Part shown: positions 12,501 through 24,500 of the stretch, one piece after another
How positions within the stretch are numbered: the first letter of the stretch is position 1
Layout of the letters: each line of letters starts with the position of its first letter
Source of the DNA: Candidatus Omnitrophota bacterium
GTDB lineage: Bacteria > Omnitrophota > Gorgyraeia > 2-01-FULL-45-10
Reading direction: 5' to 3'
Assembly (NCBI GenBank): GCA_018823705.1
Contig: JAHJHP010000089.1
Location: 1 to 34,765, forward strand
Length of the DNA stretch: 34,765 nucleotides
The notes under the pieces: model-generated
Seen by the model: the letters and a program-made list of their open reading frames with translations, nothing else
Told to the model about the DNA's origin: nothing
Database searches by the model: none
Translations under genes and position numbers: made by a program

Positions 12501-15500
12501 TTTTTTGCGGTGGAAGCGGCGCATACTTATTATCGACTATAAATTCATCGGCTATCACGGAGATCTCTCCGGATCTATACATGCCGCCAAAGATAGCGGT
12601 TGCCTCTTTCCTTACGCGCGCTTCTTCAACCGGTGTTATAGGTCTGCCATAAGCCCTGGATTTTTTCTTCAGTTCTATAGCTATGTATGCCTCCAGATCC
12701 GCCACCTTAAGTTTCTCAGCCTGACTGACTATCTGAGGCGCGGTGAGCCCTTTGGCAGGCTTTGCTCTTAAAGCGTCCATCTTTTCGCGAACTCTTTTCC
12801 TGTATTGCAAGTGTTTTTCAAGCTGTTGCATCGCATTCTCATGCCCCGGCTGTCCGTCCTTAAGCTCCTCTTGCAGAAACCTATCCAGGCTAAGCAGCCC
12901 GCCGATATAGGCGCTTATATCGGATTCCGGAGCATTCTCATCGAACTTTATTCCGTTATAGAATTCATACTTGGGTTTCAGTTCACGTATCCTGCTCATC
13001 CTGTCCTTAAGACCCTCCGTCTCTTCCCACCCGTCCTTTATTCTGGATAAAGTGTAACCGAATAAGAACCCTACGCTCTTATTGCCCAGTGGATCATTGG
13101 CATTCGATGGATCGGGCCCGAACTTCACGCTTGAAGGATCGGCCTTGTCACGAAGTATAGCCAAAAATTGCCTCGCCTCTTCTTCAACCTTCACCACTCT
13201 GTTCAAGATATACGTCGCCTCAGCAGTAGTCCATTTATTGGTCTTCGCCAGATCGTAGAAACTCATCAGACGACCCATATGATCCGCATTGTCGACATTA
13301 AATTGCCTCGGCTTACCGCTTGCATCGGTAAGATCGTACACGTTCTCTATATACGGTTTTATCACTGTAAGATAATCGAACAGGTCTTTTATTGAGCCCG
13401 TTACCTGTTTCATTTCATCGCTGGTGAGAGGCCTCTCTTTGATCGCCTTTTTTATCTCTGCGTTCTTTGGCAGCCCCAGCGCGTATTTCACGAAGTATAT
13501 GCCGTTACCGTACAACTGTCCTTCTCTTAATAATTTAACCTCTTTGGCTATCTCGTTATTCACATCCGCCAGCTTATCACCTGTCTCTTGAGACACAACT
13601 ATCTGTATCTCGGCCATATAACCGTCGCGCCGGCTTATCAGGTCCCGTAACCTGGCTCCTGTCGGCAGATCCGCTAATCGCTTCTCAGTATAGTCACCGT
13701 AGAACTTGCCAAATCCCGCTTCGTCCTTTTCGCTTATTCTACTTAAGATCGCCAGGAAGTTATCAAATCCCGTATATGTGTTTCGACCCTCCGAATATAT
13801 ATCCCCCGTAAGAGACCTGAATATGTTCCATGTTTCGATCTTTCCGCGTTCTTTCTGGTCGCCGAATATGGTTAGGCCTTCCCCGAAACGGCTCTCTATT
13901 ATCTTTTTCACTTCATGTATAGCGTCTATGCGCTCATCCGAAGTGATCTTATAAAACTCTTTTTCATCCAGATCTATTCCGGCCTCTATTATCCATTTGA
14001 AATAAGCTTTAAGCTCATCGGCTCCGGGCCTGTTCTTTCCTAAGACTTGACCCATCCTTTCGCTCTCGCCGATCTTCTCGTATTTATCTATATCGTCAAG
14101 AACACTCTTAATATTTACCTGTGGATTAGCCATCTTACGGCTTGCCGCGTAGCTAAGCATGCCTATAAGCGAGAGGTTAACTTTATCTCCCGCGGATTCC
14201 ATCTTGCCGTCTTTGCTAATATCGTTAAGATAACTCAGCTGATCTATCGTCAGATATCCTTCATAGTGCTTGCCCCACCTTATTACCTGTTCTATCCTCT
14301 TAGCTATAGGAGCCGCCATATCCCCACCCTGGTCATAAGCCTGTGACATGAGCCCTAACTTGGCCGTCATCTCTTCGACAGAAAGTTTATGAGCGCTCCT
14401 ATGCGCTTCAAAGAGAGCTATCCAGTCGCTTAAGTTCAAAGCGCGGTTATTGTCTTTATACTCTATGCCGAGCTTATCAAGTAGAGACGTAATAGCTTTC
14501 TCATAGCTATTTGGTATAGCTATGCGCGCGGCATGAACAGGTTTCCAGAAAGGTTTCTCTATGCTGTCAGCTAACTGGACTATCCGCGCTTCTTCTATTT
14601 TCGGCGCGGCGGCTTTTTTGACCGCCATTTCCAACTTATCTTTATTAGCTTGTTCCAGCTCCGCCTCTGCCATCGTCCGGGCTTTCAATAATTTATTCAG
14701 GTCGTCTCTCTGCCGCGCAAGCCTGACATTCTCTTTCCCGGATGGAGCCTGGGCGCTTACCTTAGCCGTGGCTCTGATTTGCTCTCTCTCGAGGCCTTCA
14801 AGCTTTTCGGGTGTGAGTCCGTATAATTTGAGCTGCGCGCTCACTAAAGCGTAGATCTTCATATAACCATTCTTCGCGCTCACATACTCTATCTGCGCCA
14901 GCTCGGATCTCTCGATCGCTTCCCTATACCACGGTTTTCTGCCATCCTTGAAGTCTTCCTTGTCCTTATCGAGCTCCCTCTTGCTGTATAAAAGCGCTTC
15001 TTCGGCGCTCTCCAATACTTCGTATGCGCGCGAAAGATTGGCATGCAGGGCGCTAAGCTGATGTTTCACTTCCAGGATCGCGGCTTCAGTCTGCTCCCGG
15101 ACAAGCTCGCTCTTTAAGCTATCGGAGATACTCTGGGCTTTGAGTTTTCCTCCGTCGAATATGGCCTTTCTGGCTTCGATGCCTATATTCTGGGTCATCA
15201 ATCCGAGTATACTGACGACCTTTACCTTCGGCAGTATCCTGTCTAATCTGCTGTCTTCGAGCCTGAAACTGGCTTTCACCTTCTCCAGCTCCATAGCTTT
15301 TAATCTTGCATCCTCAGGCAATGAATCTACAAGAAGCTTATTGACGCGATCCGCAAATACGGGAATATCTCTCTGTATGATTTCGGATGCTACTTCCACA
15401 TCAGGACTGATGGTCCTGTTAAGTGTCTGCAGGTTGAATGTGGCTATCCTCAGCTCATCCTGCGACAGCGCTAAAAATGAATCCGCCTCTTTCAGGGCGT

Positions 15501-18500
15501 CTTCGGGACCGACCAATTGACGGGGATCGGACAGGAATGCGGACCGGACTGTCTTCAGATCGTTCTCCCGGTTTCTCTTCATCTCTTCCGCTAACACTAC
15601 CATCTCTTTTGCCCGTAGTAAGTCATACGCCGCGGCCCTCACTGTAAGGGTCGCCATGAAGTCCGCCTGACGCTTCCGGTATTCGGCTATCCTTTCATCG
15701 GCGCTGGCTATATGCATGCTGTTTCTGAATAATTCGTTGAACAGATACTCGAACCTTAGCCCTACATCGAGCTGATATGTGGTCATTGTGGTAGAGCTTA
15801 TGATGTTTGACGCGGCAGCGCCTGTCGACTCTCGATTAAAGCTGCCCATCGCGTAAGTGCCTACGGTCAATCCGTTCCAGATGAAACTACTACTCTCAAT
15901 CTGCCTTATCCTTTTGGCCATATCAAGATCGACAGACGCGTTCACGTCTTCGGAAGTCACCGTCGCCGGGTCTTTTATCAATACACGCTGCCTGTGCTTA
16001 TCCGTCAGCTCAACATTTAATCTGTCAAGCATCTTATCCCCGCCCAACTCATTAAATGTAAGGCTCGCTTCGAGCTCTTCCCTGCGCGCTTCCTGTAATT
16101 CATACGTCAGTTTCGCTATATCATGCTGAACATATAATACATCCAGGGTACCCTCGAGCTCGGTTTTTTCAACTTGTTCCTTTGTCATCCTATCTAAGTC
16201 CGCCTTGGCTTCTTCCAATTTTTTGCTGATGAGATCGGCGCTCTGCGAGCTTATCTTCATTTTTACCTTGGAGACCCTTATGCCGTTATAAAGACCAATC
16301 TTAGCGTCATCGTGTACGCGTTCGCTCTTCTTTACGAGCCCCGCGGCGCTCGCTTTGTCTACGCTTATACTGCGATCTTTCTGCATATTGAGAAGCTCCG
16401 CGTACATATAGAGGCCTCCGGTATCAACAGCTACATCTATCGGGATCCCATAACCACCGTCAGCCATATATTGTACGGCTCTGGCTATTCTGAGATCATT
16501 ATTCACGCCGTCTATCATCTGTTGAACGTTGTAGCTACCATTTATACTCTCATTTAGAAAAACTTCGAACTGCCCGTCATCACCGGACAGTATGCCAGAC
16601 CAGTCGAACTCGGATTCTGGAACGATACCAAGCGCCATCTTATACCCGGTTATATGCTCCTGCAGCGCGGAATCGAGCCCGTCTATCCTGCCCTTTGCCT
16701 GAGCGATCAAAAGCTCTATTTTTTTAAGTCTCTCCGCGTTTCTGGGGTCGACAGCTACCGCTGCGGTTAACTTATACGCTATCTCTCCCAATACCTTAAG
16801 TCCGTCGGCCTCCTGTTTCTTTTTAAGCTCCACAGACCTGATAGCGATCTGCAGCCTGGTAAGGCCGTCCGCAACCGAATTCTTAACGCCCGTTTGACGT
16901 ATAACGGCTTTTGAGTAAGCCTCTCTGAACAATTTCACTTCACCAAAATAGTCCTTACCCACTCTTATCTTTACGGTCGCACCTATCGATAAAGGATACG
17001 CGCCGTCTACATTGACGCCTTCTATATCCAGAGTGCTCCTCACCGGGAAGAGCCCGAGAATCTTTTCCTGCACAAAATCATTCGCCTTGTCTATCAGCTC
17101 ATTAAGCCTGATCACTTCTTCGTCTATACTCCTCTGTACCGTTTTATATTGCTTCGCGCGATCCTGGAAATTCTTTATAGTGCCGGCGGGATCCTTCTTA
17201 AACTCTTTCTGGAAGCCGTTTTCTATAGCGGTGCGCTCTTTCAAAAGGCCTTTCAGCCTGTCGGCCCCGTCTATCTCCACCAGTTTCTGTTCAAGCGCCC
17301 TTTTTGAAGCTTCGATTTCATTCTGAGATCTCTGTATGCCGGAGGAATGCTGTAAAGCGTACGATATATCTCCTGCAAGCGTCGTCGATACGTACCTGGA
17401 CTCCGCTCCCGGGGCTTTAGACAACTGGCCTGTAGTCTCCAGAGCTTTCACAAAATCCTGATTGATCCTGAACTTAGCGTCCAAGGCCGTTGTTTCAGAG
17501 GTCAGCCCTTTAGTGATAGACGCTATCTGTGCCATCAGGCCCTGGAAGTTTGACCGTTCGAATATGATGGAGTCCTGGATAGAATGGTACTCTCTTAAAG
17601 CGGTCTCGACATCGCTTAAAGGTATCTTCTGCTTATCTTCCGCGTACGCCCTCTTCTTGGCCTCCAATATCTGCCGGGCGTTATTAGAATCCCTGTCCAA
17701 ATTTCCAATTCTTTTGATGGATTCGTCGATCTTTCTCTCAAGTTCTTTCTTTGTAACATTGGACTTGTAGACAAAATCCTCATATTCGTTCATAGCGTTC
17801 AACGCCCTGAGCATCAATATTCTCGAGTCGGTCTTATCGTCCTTGCGCAGTTCAAGGGCTACTCTCGAACCGAATATCAAATCCGTCCCGAACATAATCT
17901 TGAGCATGAACTTTATAGTGAGTTTCTTATTTGCTTCCGCCAGGGCGTAGTTCAATTGCTCAAGTTCCGTCAGCTTCTCACGGAGAAGCTCGGAGGTGCT
18001 GTTAAGCGTCTCGACAAGCCCGAAGCTTTCCTTAATGTCTTTCTGGACCGCTTCCTCGATACTGATAACGTTCTTATCCAACTTTCTCCAGGCTGTGAAG
18101 TCTCCATTCAATGTAATTGCATCGCCGGGTTCCAGGCTCATCAACTTCTTTAACTCGCCGATGGCCTCATTTATGACATATTGCTGGCTTCTTATTATAT
18201 TTTCGAGACCTTTGACGGCGGCCCGGCGCTTCGCCTTGGTGTGTTCGACGCCCCCTTTCTCGCTGGCCGCGGCTCTGGCCTCTATCCATTTACGGTAGGC
18301 TTCAAGCTTGCTCTCGGTATTCTTCTTAAGCTCGGAAGCCTTAATATACTTCGTCTGTAACGCGTATATCCTATTCAGAAGCCCCTGAACTTCCTGCGCC
18401 TGCAATAACTTCTGGAGAGCCTCTCTCTGTCTGGCCATCTCTTCTTTAACCGGACCTGTCGGATTTTTTATATAGAACCTTATCTCTCCACCCGCCCTTA

Positions 18501-21500
18501 CTCCGCCCAACAATCCGGCTTCTATTATAACGTCGAATTGGAAGTTGCTGTCCGAAGTAAGCACGATACCTTCCTGCCTGCCTATCTCGTTCAACAGATT
18601 ATAGCCGCCTATGCTGCCGATAGATCTTGAGAATATGCCTCCAAATGTCAGATCGGAGTAACCGGTCTCTCTCATGTCCGAGAATAACCAGCCTTTTTGC
18701 CGCAATGTGGCAAAATCGCTATACTTGTCGATAATCCTTATCTTATTGCCGTCGATGCTTCTCATAATGGCGTAAGGTACGCTTTTAGGCTCGAAACCGC
18801 TGGCCGGAGAAGTCCCTACGTCTTTCTTATCAAACACTCCGGATGAGAGTCCATAAGAAGTCCACCAGGCGCCGTTACCATTGGTATAATAGAGTTTCTT
18901 GGCTTCGTTGTAGTTTATATCGAACGTCTCGCCCTTCGGGCTTGTAGCGCGGTACTCTCTTCTGATGACGATCCCAGCCTGCTCGGGAGCTTCGGCTGAA
19001 AGTCGGGTGGCTTCGAGAATTACGGCTTCTGACAGTCCAGCAACCGGCGCAACGGTCATAGGCGAGGTCGGCCTGAATTCGGCCAGTAAGTATTCCGAGG
19101 CTTTCTCCAGGGCGCTCCGTATAATGGGCTCTGCGGAAACGCTCGGTGCCGGCCGCATCTCATTTATAGCCTTCTCCACGGCGGTGTTCACATCGTCAAT
19201 GCTCACCGTCTGCGCCCTGCCTTTCAACGAAGCGTAAATGCTTTCGGCGAGATGGTCGGAGAGGAAATTGCTCTCGAGATAGTTCTTCGACTCGGCGCTT
19301 AACTTGTTATCGCCGTAAATGGCGTATTTAAGCGCGCCGTTTATTATGGTGGCCAGTATAGATATCTTCTGCCTTATTATGTCGTCGGATATTCTTGTGA
19401 TTTTAGCGTCGGCTATGCCTACCCCGTCGACTTCATTTATCAGAATCGGTTTAGGCGTGTATGGAATGGCCTGTATAAACGGAGCCGGTGCCATGGGCAC
19501 GGTATGCGGCGGAGCGAGGCTTTCGCGCGGCTCGACCGAAACGGGCATTGCTTTGTCATCGAGCGATAACAACTCTCTTATTAAAGAGGTGATCGTCTCA
19601 CGGCCGACTTTTCCATCTATTTTCGCGAGGCCGCGATCTTTCTGAAATTTTATAACAGCCGCTTCAGTCTCCGGTCCGAACCTTCCGTCAACTTTATACC
19701 TTGGCAGTTCATAACCGAGAGAGGTCAAGGCGCTTTGGATAATTTTGGTCTTCGGATCAAAGGCAGGGCCCCTGACCTTCTTTATGACATTACCCTGATT
19801 TATAAAGTTTGCTACCGCTGATATGCGGCTCGCGACGGCGGTATTATTCTCCCGGGCGTATTTTAAAGCATCCGCGAGGTCCGCGAACTGCGGCATCTCT
19901 CTCTTTACGTGCGCAGGCAGCGTTTCTGCTTTGGCCTGTTGAATTTGCGGCGGCGCGCGCGCATCGAGGCCTTTTGCGAAATACTTCTGCAAAAACACAT
20001 ACATGGCGTCTTGTTTAGCGTAACCGTTCGGTGAGAAGACCCTGTTATTTACATAAAGATTAGGCATGAGCCCCTCGAACATACTGCCATCCCACGAGGG
20101 GATGAAGTAGGCGGTCTTGACGCCTTCTGTTGTATCGATATGATGCTTGTAGTAAGGGCCGTCCGGCTTCTGCGCCTGCCAATCCCGTTCTTCAGGCAAA
20201 GTCTTGGGTGTATTCGCCCAGGCCTCTTTACCTATGTCGCCTTTACCTATAGCTATTAAGAGCGTGGGGCGGATTTCGGTATATATAAGGCCGTAGTGCG
20301 ATTTTGTCAGTCCGGTATTTTCGTCATACCCGTTGGCAAATTTCCGTTCATTCCTGTCGTACAGGCTGTCAAACTTCATATCCGCTACGATCGCGTCCGC
20401 GGTACTTTTGAATTCCGGAAATGTCTCACCGGCGACTATGAGGCCCGCGGCAAGCCATCCGTTATCTACGGTGGAAATATGCCTGTCCCCTTTCGTCACG
20501 GATTCCAGATCGTCGGTATGATAATAATTCCGGAACAGCCCGTTCCACTTATCCAGTTTCTTAAGGGTATTTATCGTGTTGGCTATCCTTGTCTTCGCTT
20601 CGGCTTCGGTAATAAAGCCCATCTCTTTTGCGCCGACGACACTGGTGAGGTATAGTCCGATATCCGTTACCGAAGTATAAGTGGCTGCAACGCCCGAATC
20701 TATCTTATTAGGCGGCAGCCAATTCGTCCCGGCATTAACGTTATCTCTGAAGTAGCCCCAGGTTTTCTCGGCGATCCCGTTAAGCCTCTTCCTGTCCTTA
20801 TCAGAGATGTCTCTGTCAAGTGATAGTCCAGAGGGATCATCTATCTTTTCAAATTTTTCGCCTAACAGGCCAAGTGACTTTGAGACCCTGGCATTCGAGG
20901 CAAAACGGTCCTGGATCGTCCCATCTTTTATATAATTGACCATAGCTATGAAACTCATAGCCTGGTTAACCGCGACATACTGGGAAGAGACGGCCCCGGT
21001 CTTTGCATTAACGGAATCATAAGCGCCGTATTTACCGAAGATCTGAGGATAGAGCCTGAGCATCTCATTTATGTTGCTCATCGCCTCGGAAGGGGCAACG
21101 TCGAGAGCCAGGAAGATAGCGTGAGGAGCCATTACTCCGTTTCTCGCGAAAGCGTAGCCCTCGTCATTCTTATTCTTACTGCCGAGAGGCGCGCCCGCCC
21201 TTAAATATTTTGTTGCGTCCGAAGGATCGTTTACCACTGAAGTTCCCCATACAGGGAATCCCATCGGGATCAATGTCGGCTTAAGGGCAGCCGCCTCCTG
21301 CGCAGTAACTTTAGCTTTTATAGCCTCGACTTCTGCTTTAACTTTAACTTCATCTGCCTGTTCCGCAGCAAGTTTAGCTTTAAACTTCTCGAACTCTGCC
21401 CGTTGCGCAGCAAGTCGATCCGCTATAACCTCGGCTTCGACAATTTTAACAGCGGGCTGTGCCACCTCAGCAATAGTCGCGATATGCCCGTCCATAACAT

Positions 21501-24500
21501 CATTGACTACATTTCCGATATTCCTGCCCAGTCTTTCAAACCCCGCGAACTGTTGCGAAGAATACGCGCTTATGGACTTGTTGGCCGCTACGGTAGCCTG
21601 GCTCACAGCGCCTTCACGAAGGGCCGCTTTTGCATTCTGGGCTTGCGCTGAATAAGCGGCCTGTGGATAGACCACCATCGGCGTAATTCCGGCCGATAGC
21701 ATCAGCGCCTGAGAGCTCATTCCTGAGATGGTTTCAGACACCCTGCGGCCCGTGGCCTTCTCTATGTTAACACTGTATCTATTCACGAGGAACGTGCCGA
21801 TCGATACCGCTGCCACAAACACCAACGACGGCATCAATCCTCCGAATAATATAAATGCGGCCGGTAATGACATGGAATACATCATGATATTGCGCGAACT
21901 CGGCACAAACGACTCCGCGAATGTTCTCCAATAACTCTGGCCGGCGCGCTTAGCCTCCAAAGCTATCTTCCTGGCTTGGACCACCTGCAGTATGATCATC
22001 GCAATACCGATAACCGCGATCGGAGCAGATATGAGCGGCATTATTATACTCATGGAAAACATGGAAGGAGCTCCGAATATAGCCGACAAGGTCATGAGGC
22101 CCAGTCCTGCAAGGATACCCAGGGCTCCTCCTGCGTATACCGGCCAACGTTCCCTATATGATTTCTTTTCGATGCTTCTGGCTGCTATACCGGCGCCTAT
22201 TCCGGTTGCGATTATAACGCCGAGCGATATCAGGGTCGCTGCGATAGCTCCGCCGCCAACCTGAAGGGCAAATGCGAGGCCTATCGAGACGGCTATCGCG
22301 CGCACAAATGTATTGAGTCCTGCCTGGAAACGCGTTGGCGTTATATCCCTCACGGTATCGAGTTTCGATTTGAATATCATCAGAAGGGCAACGTTAGCTA
22401 TAAGGGCAAGGGTTACGGTAGCCAGAGCCAGCGGAAGCGCGGGCACCGCCAACGATCCTATAGTAAGTATCGGATGCGCTATCGCGGCTATCAGCGTGCC
22501 GCCGCCGACAAAAAGGCCGGGGCCCGCCAGTATCTGTAAAGCGATTATGCCTGCCCATCGGCCGAAAGTTTTGAAAAATTCGCCTCTACCAACGCCTACC
22601 GTAAATCTCATGAAGTCGGTATTGGACCTGTCGATCGCCCCTATCTTCTTACCGTAGAGCTGCCTTAAATAGACAGCGGCTATGAGCATCATCGCGGCGG
22701 CGACTCCGGTCAACAGCGGCTGCGCCGCAAGCGCAGTGATCAAAGGTTGAAGTATATCGCCTGCCAGAGATGAGATACCAAACTTAGCCACCAGAAAACC
22801 TGTTCCCAAAACCATAGTTATCGCGGCGACAGTCTTCACGAAATTCTCCGAAACGACATCGCGTAATTTTCTCTTCGGACTCTCCGCGACATTTGTAACT
22901 TCATCTCCCATATTCTGCGATATGATGGCTGTGATGAAGGCCTTGGCGTCGTCCATTCTCGAGTCGAACGTCCTGGCAAGTAACGCCAGGTTAGCGATCT
23001 CCTTGTCGAACTGTATGAGCGCCGCGCGGAATCCCAGCCTCGCCTCGCGGGCCAGGTAATCGAGCCTCTTTCTGATAGCCTGCTGTTCTGTTTGGAACCT
23101 GCTCAGCTCATCCGTCAAATTTTGCACGGCTAACTGTCTCAAGATGTCTATCTTCTCATTTAGAAGATTTATATTCTCATCATCACTAAGTGCTTTACCC
23201 TCTTTAATAGTGTTAATCACGATGCCGTCATAAGCGCCAATCGCCTTAAGGAAACTTATAAACCCTTCGCGCGTGGCCATAACATTAAGAAGGTTCAGTA
23301 TCTTTTCCTGGTATGCGAATACCTCATCCTCATATTCACGGCGCCTCTCATCGCTACGGTTCCTCTCGCTCACGATCCTGTCTCTGATCTCAGATATCAG
23401 GCCTGGCTTAATCACTTTTCCATCTGATGCCACAATGCCTTCTATGGCGATCGTATCGTCTGTTGCCACCGCTTTGCGCAGCCCTACGATTTGCTGATCC
23501 AGAAGCGTCGAATGCTCCTTAAATATAGCTTCGTCAAAAGAGAAAAATCCTTCCCACGAACCCTCATTGGCGCCTCTATCGGCGCGGCCCTGCGTCTGTA
23601 TTTCAAACGCCTCCGCTTCATCAAGATAGGTCGATATGACATGCAAACCAGGCGCATCCTTGTCCAGCGGAGGGACCTGCGGGCCTTCAGTACCGTCGTT
23701 ATTGAGGATACAACCTTTTACCTCTATGTCTATGCCGCGGTGGGCTATATTCGTGACTATCGTTATGACGTTGGCGTAACCGGCCTTCGCTATATTTGCG
23801 GAGAACTCGTCCGCGTTCCTACCGCTGGCGAGGTTTATAATGATCTTCTTTTCGTCAATCAGCTCCGCAAGATTAGACTTTATATACTCCCTCAGATATT
23901 CCATATCGGTATCGGATTCGACTTTTATAAGGATGGGCTGGTTAGCGTTGATCCTCGCAGGAAGCGCTGCGACCAACCCTTCCCACTTCCCTTTCTTCGT
24001 ATCGAATCCCTTGTGACCAGCCGACTTATCAAGTCTTCTGGATTCGCCCTGTATCTCCGTCACGGTCTTCTTATTCCCGGACTTATCCTTATATATGGCC
24101 TCAAAACGATCTCTCTCCATCGTGCCGCTGGCGCCGGCATAATCTGTGATCATATCTCCCGAGAGGAACTGGCTTATCGTCATAGACATCGAGGTATATG
24201 TCTCCCGGGTCAAGTCCGCGTCATCGATGCCGGCGGCTATCTCTACGGCCTGTTGCAAGCCTTCGCCGAAGGACATACCGGTCTTTCTCGCGTTCGTATT
24301 TTCATCGCGGATATCGATGCCGACAAGTTTTCCGCGGGCGTCAAGGCGCTGGAAATACTGCTCGCCCTCTCTATAGAAGAGATTTGCGTTCAGCGCGTCG
24401 ATAGCAAAAGCCTTCCAGTTCTTCATCGCCATTTTGGCAAGCTCAGCATCGTCTTTGAATAATTCCCCGATCGCTTTTCGGACCGAGCGTTCTCCGCCAT

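Noticed and set aside
15660-19600. Possible adhesin or filament-type repeats in the helical array
   Set aside because: The strand-plus-hairpin pattern with AIFDGGKLKAQ-type motifs fits TolC-like proteins better than adhesin repeats, which would be beta-rich with a fixed period.
23491-24462. A 323-codon plus-strand ORF, the longest on that strand
   Set aside because: It lies entirely antisense to the conserved SecA-like motor and its translation has no recognisable domain; it is a codon-bias shadow.
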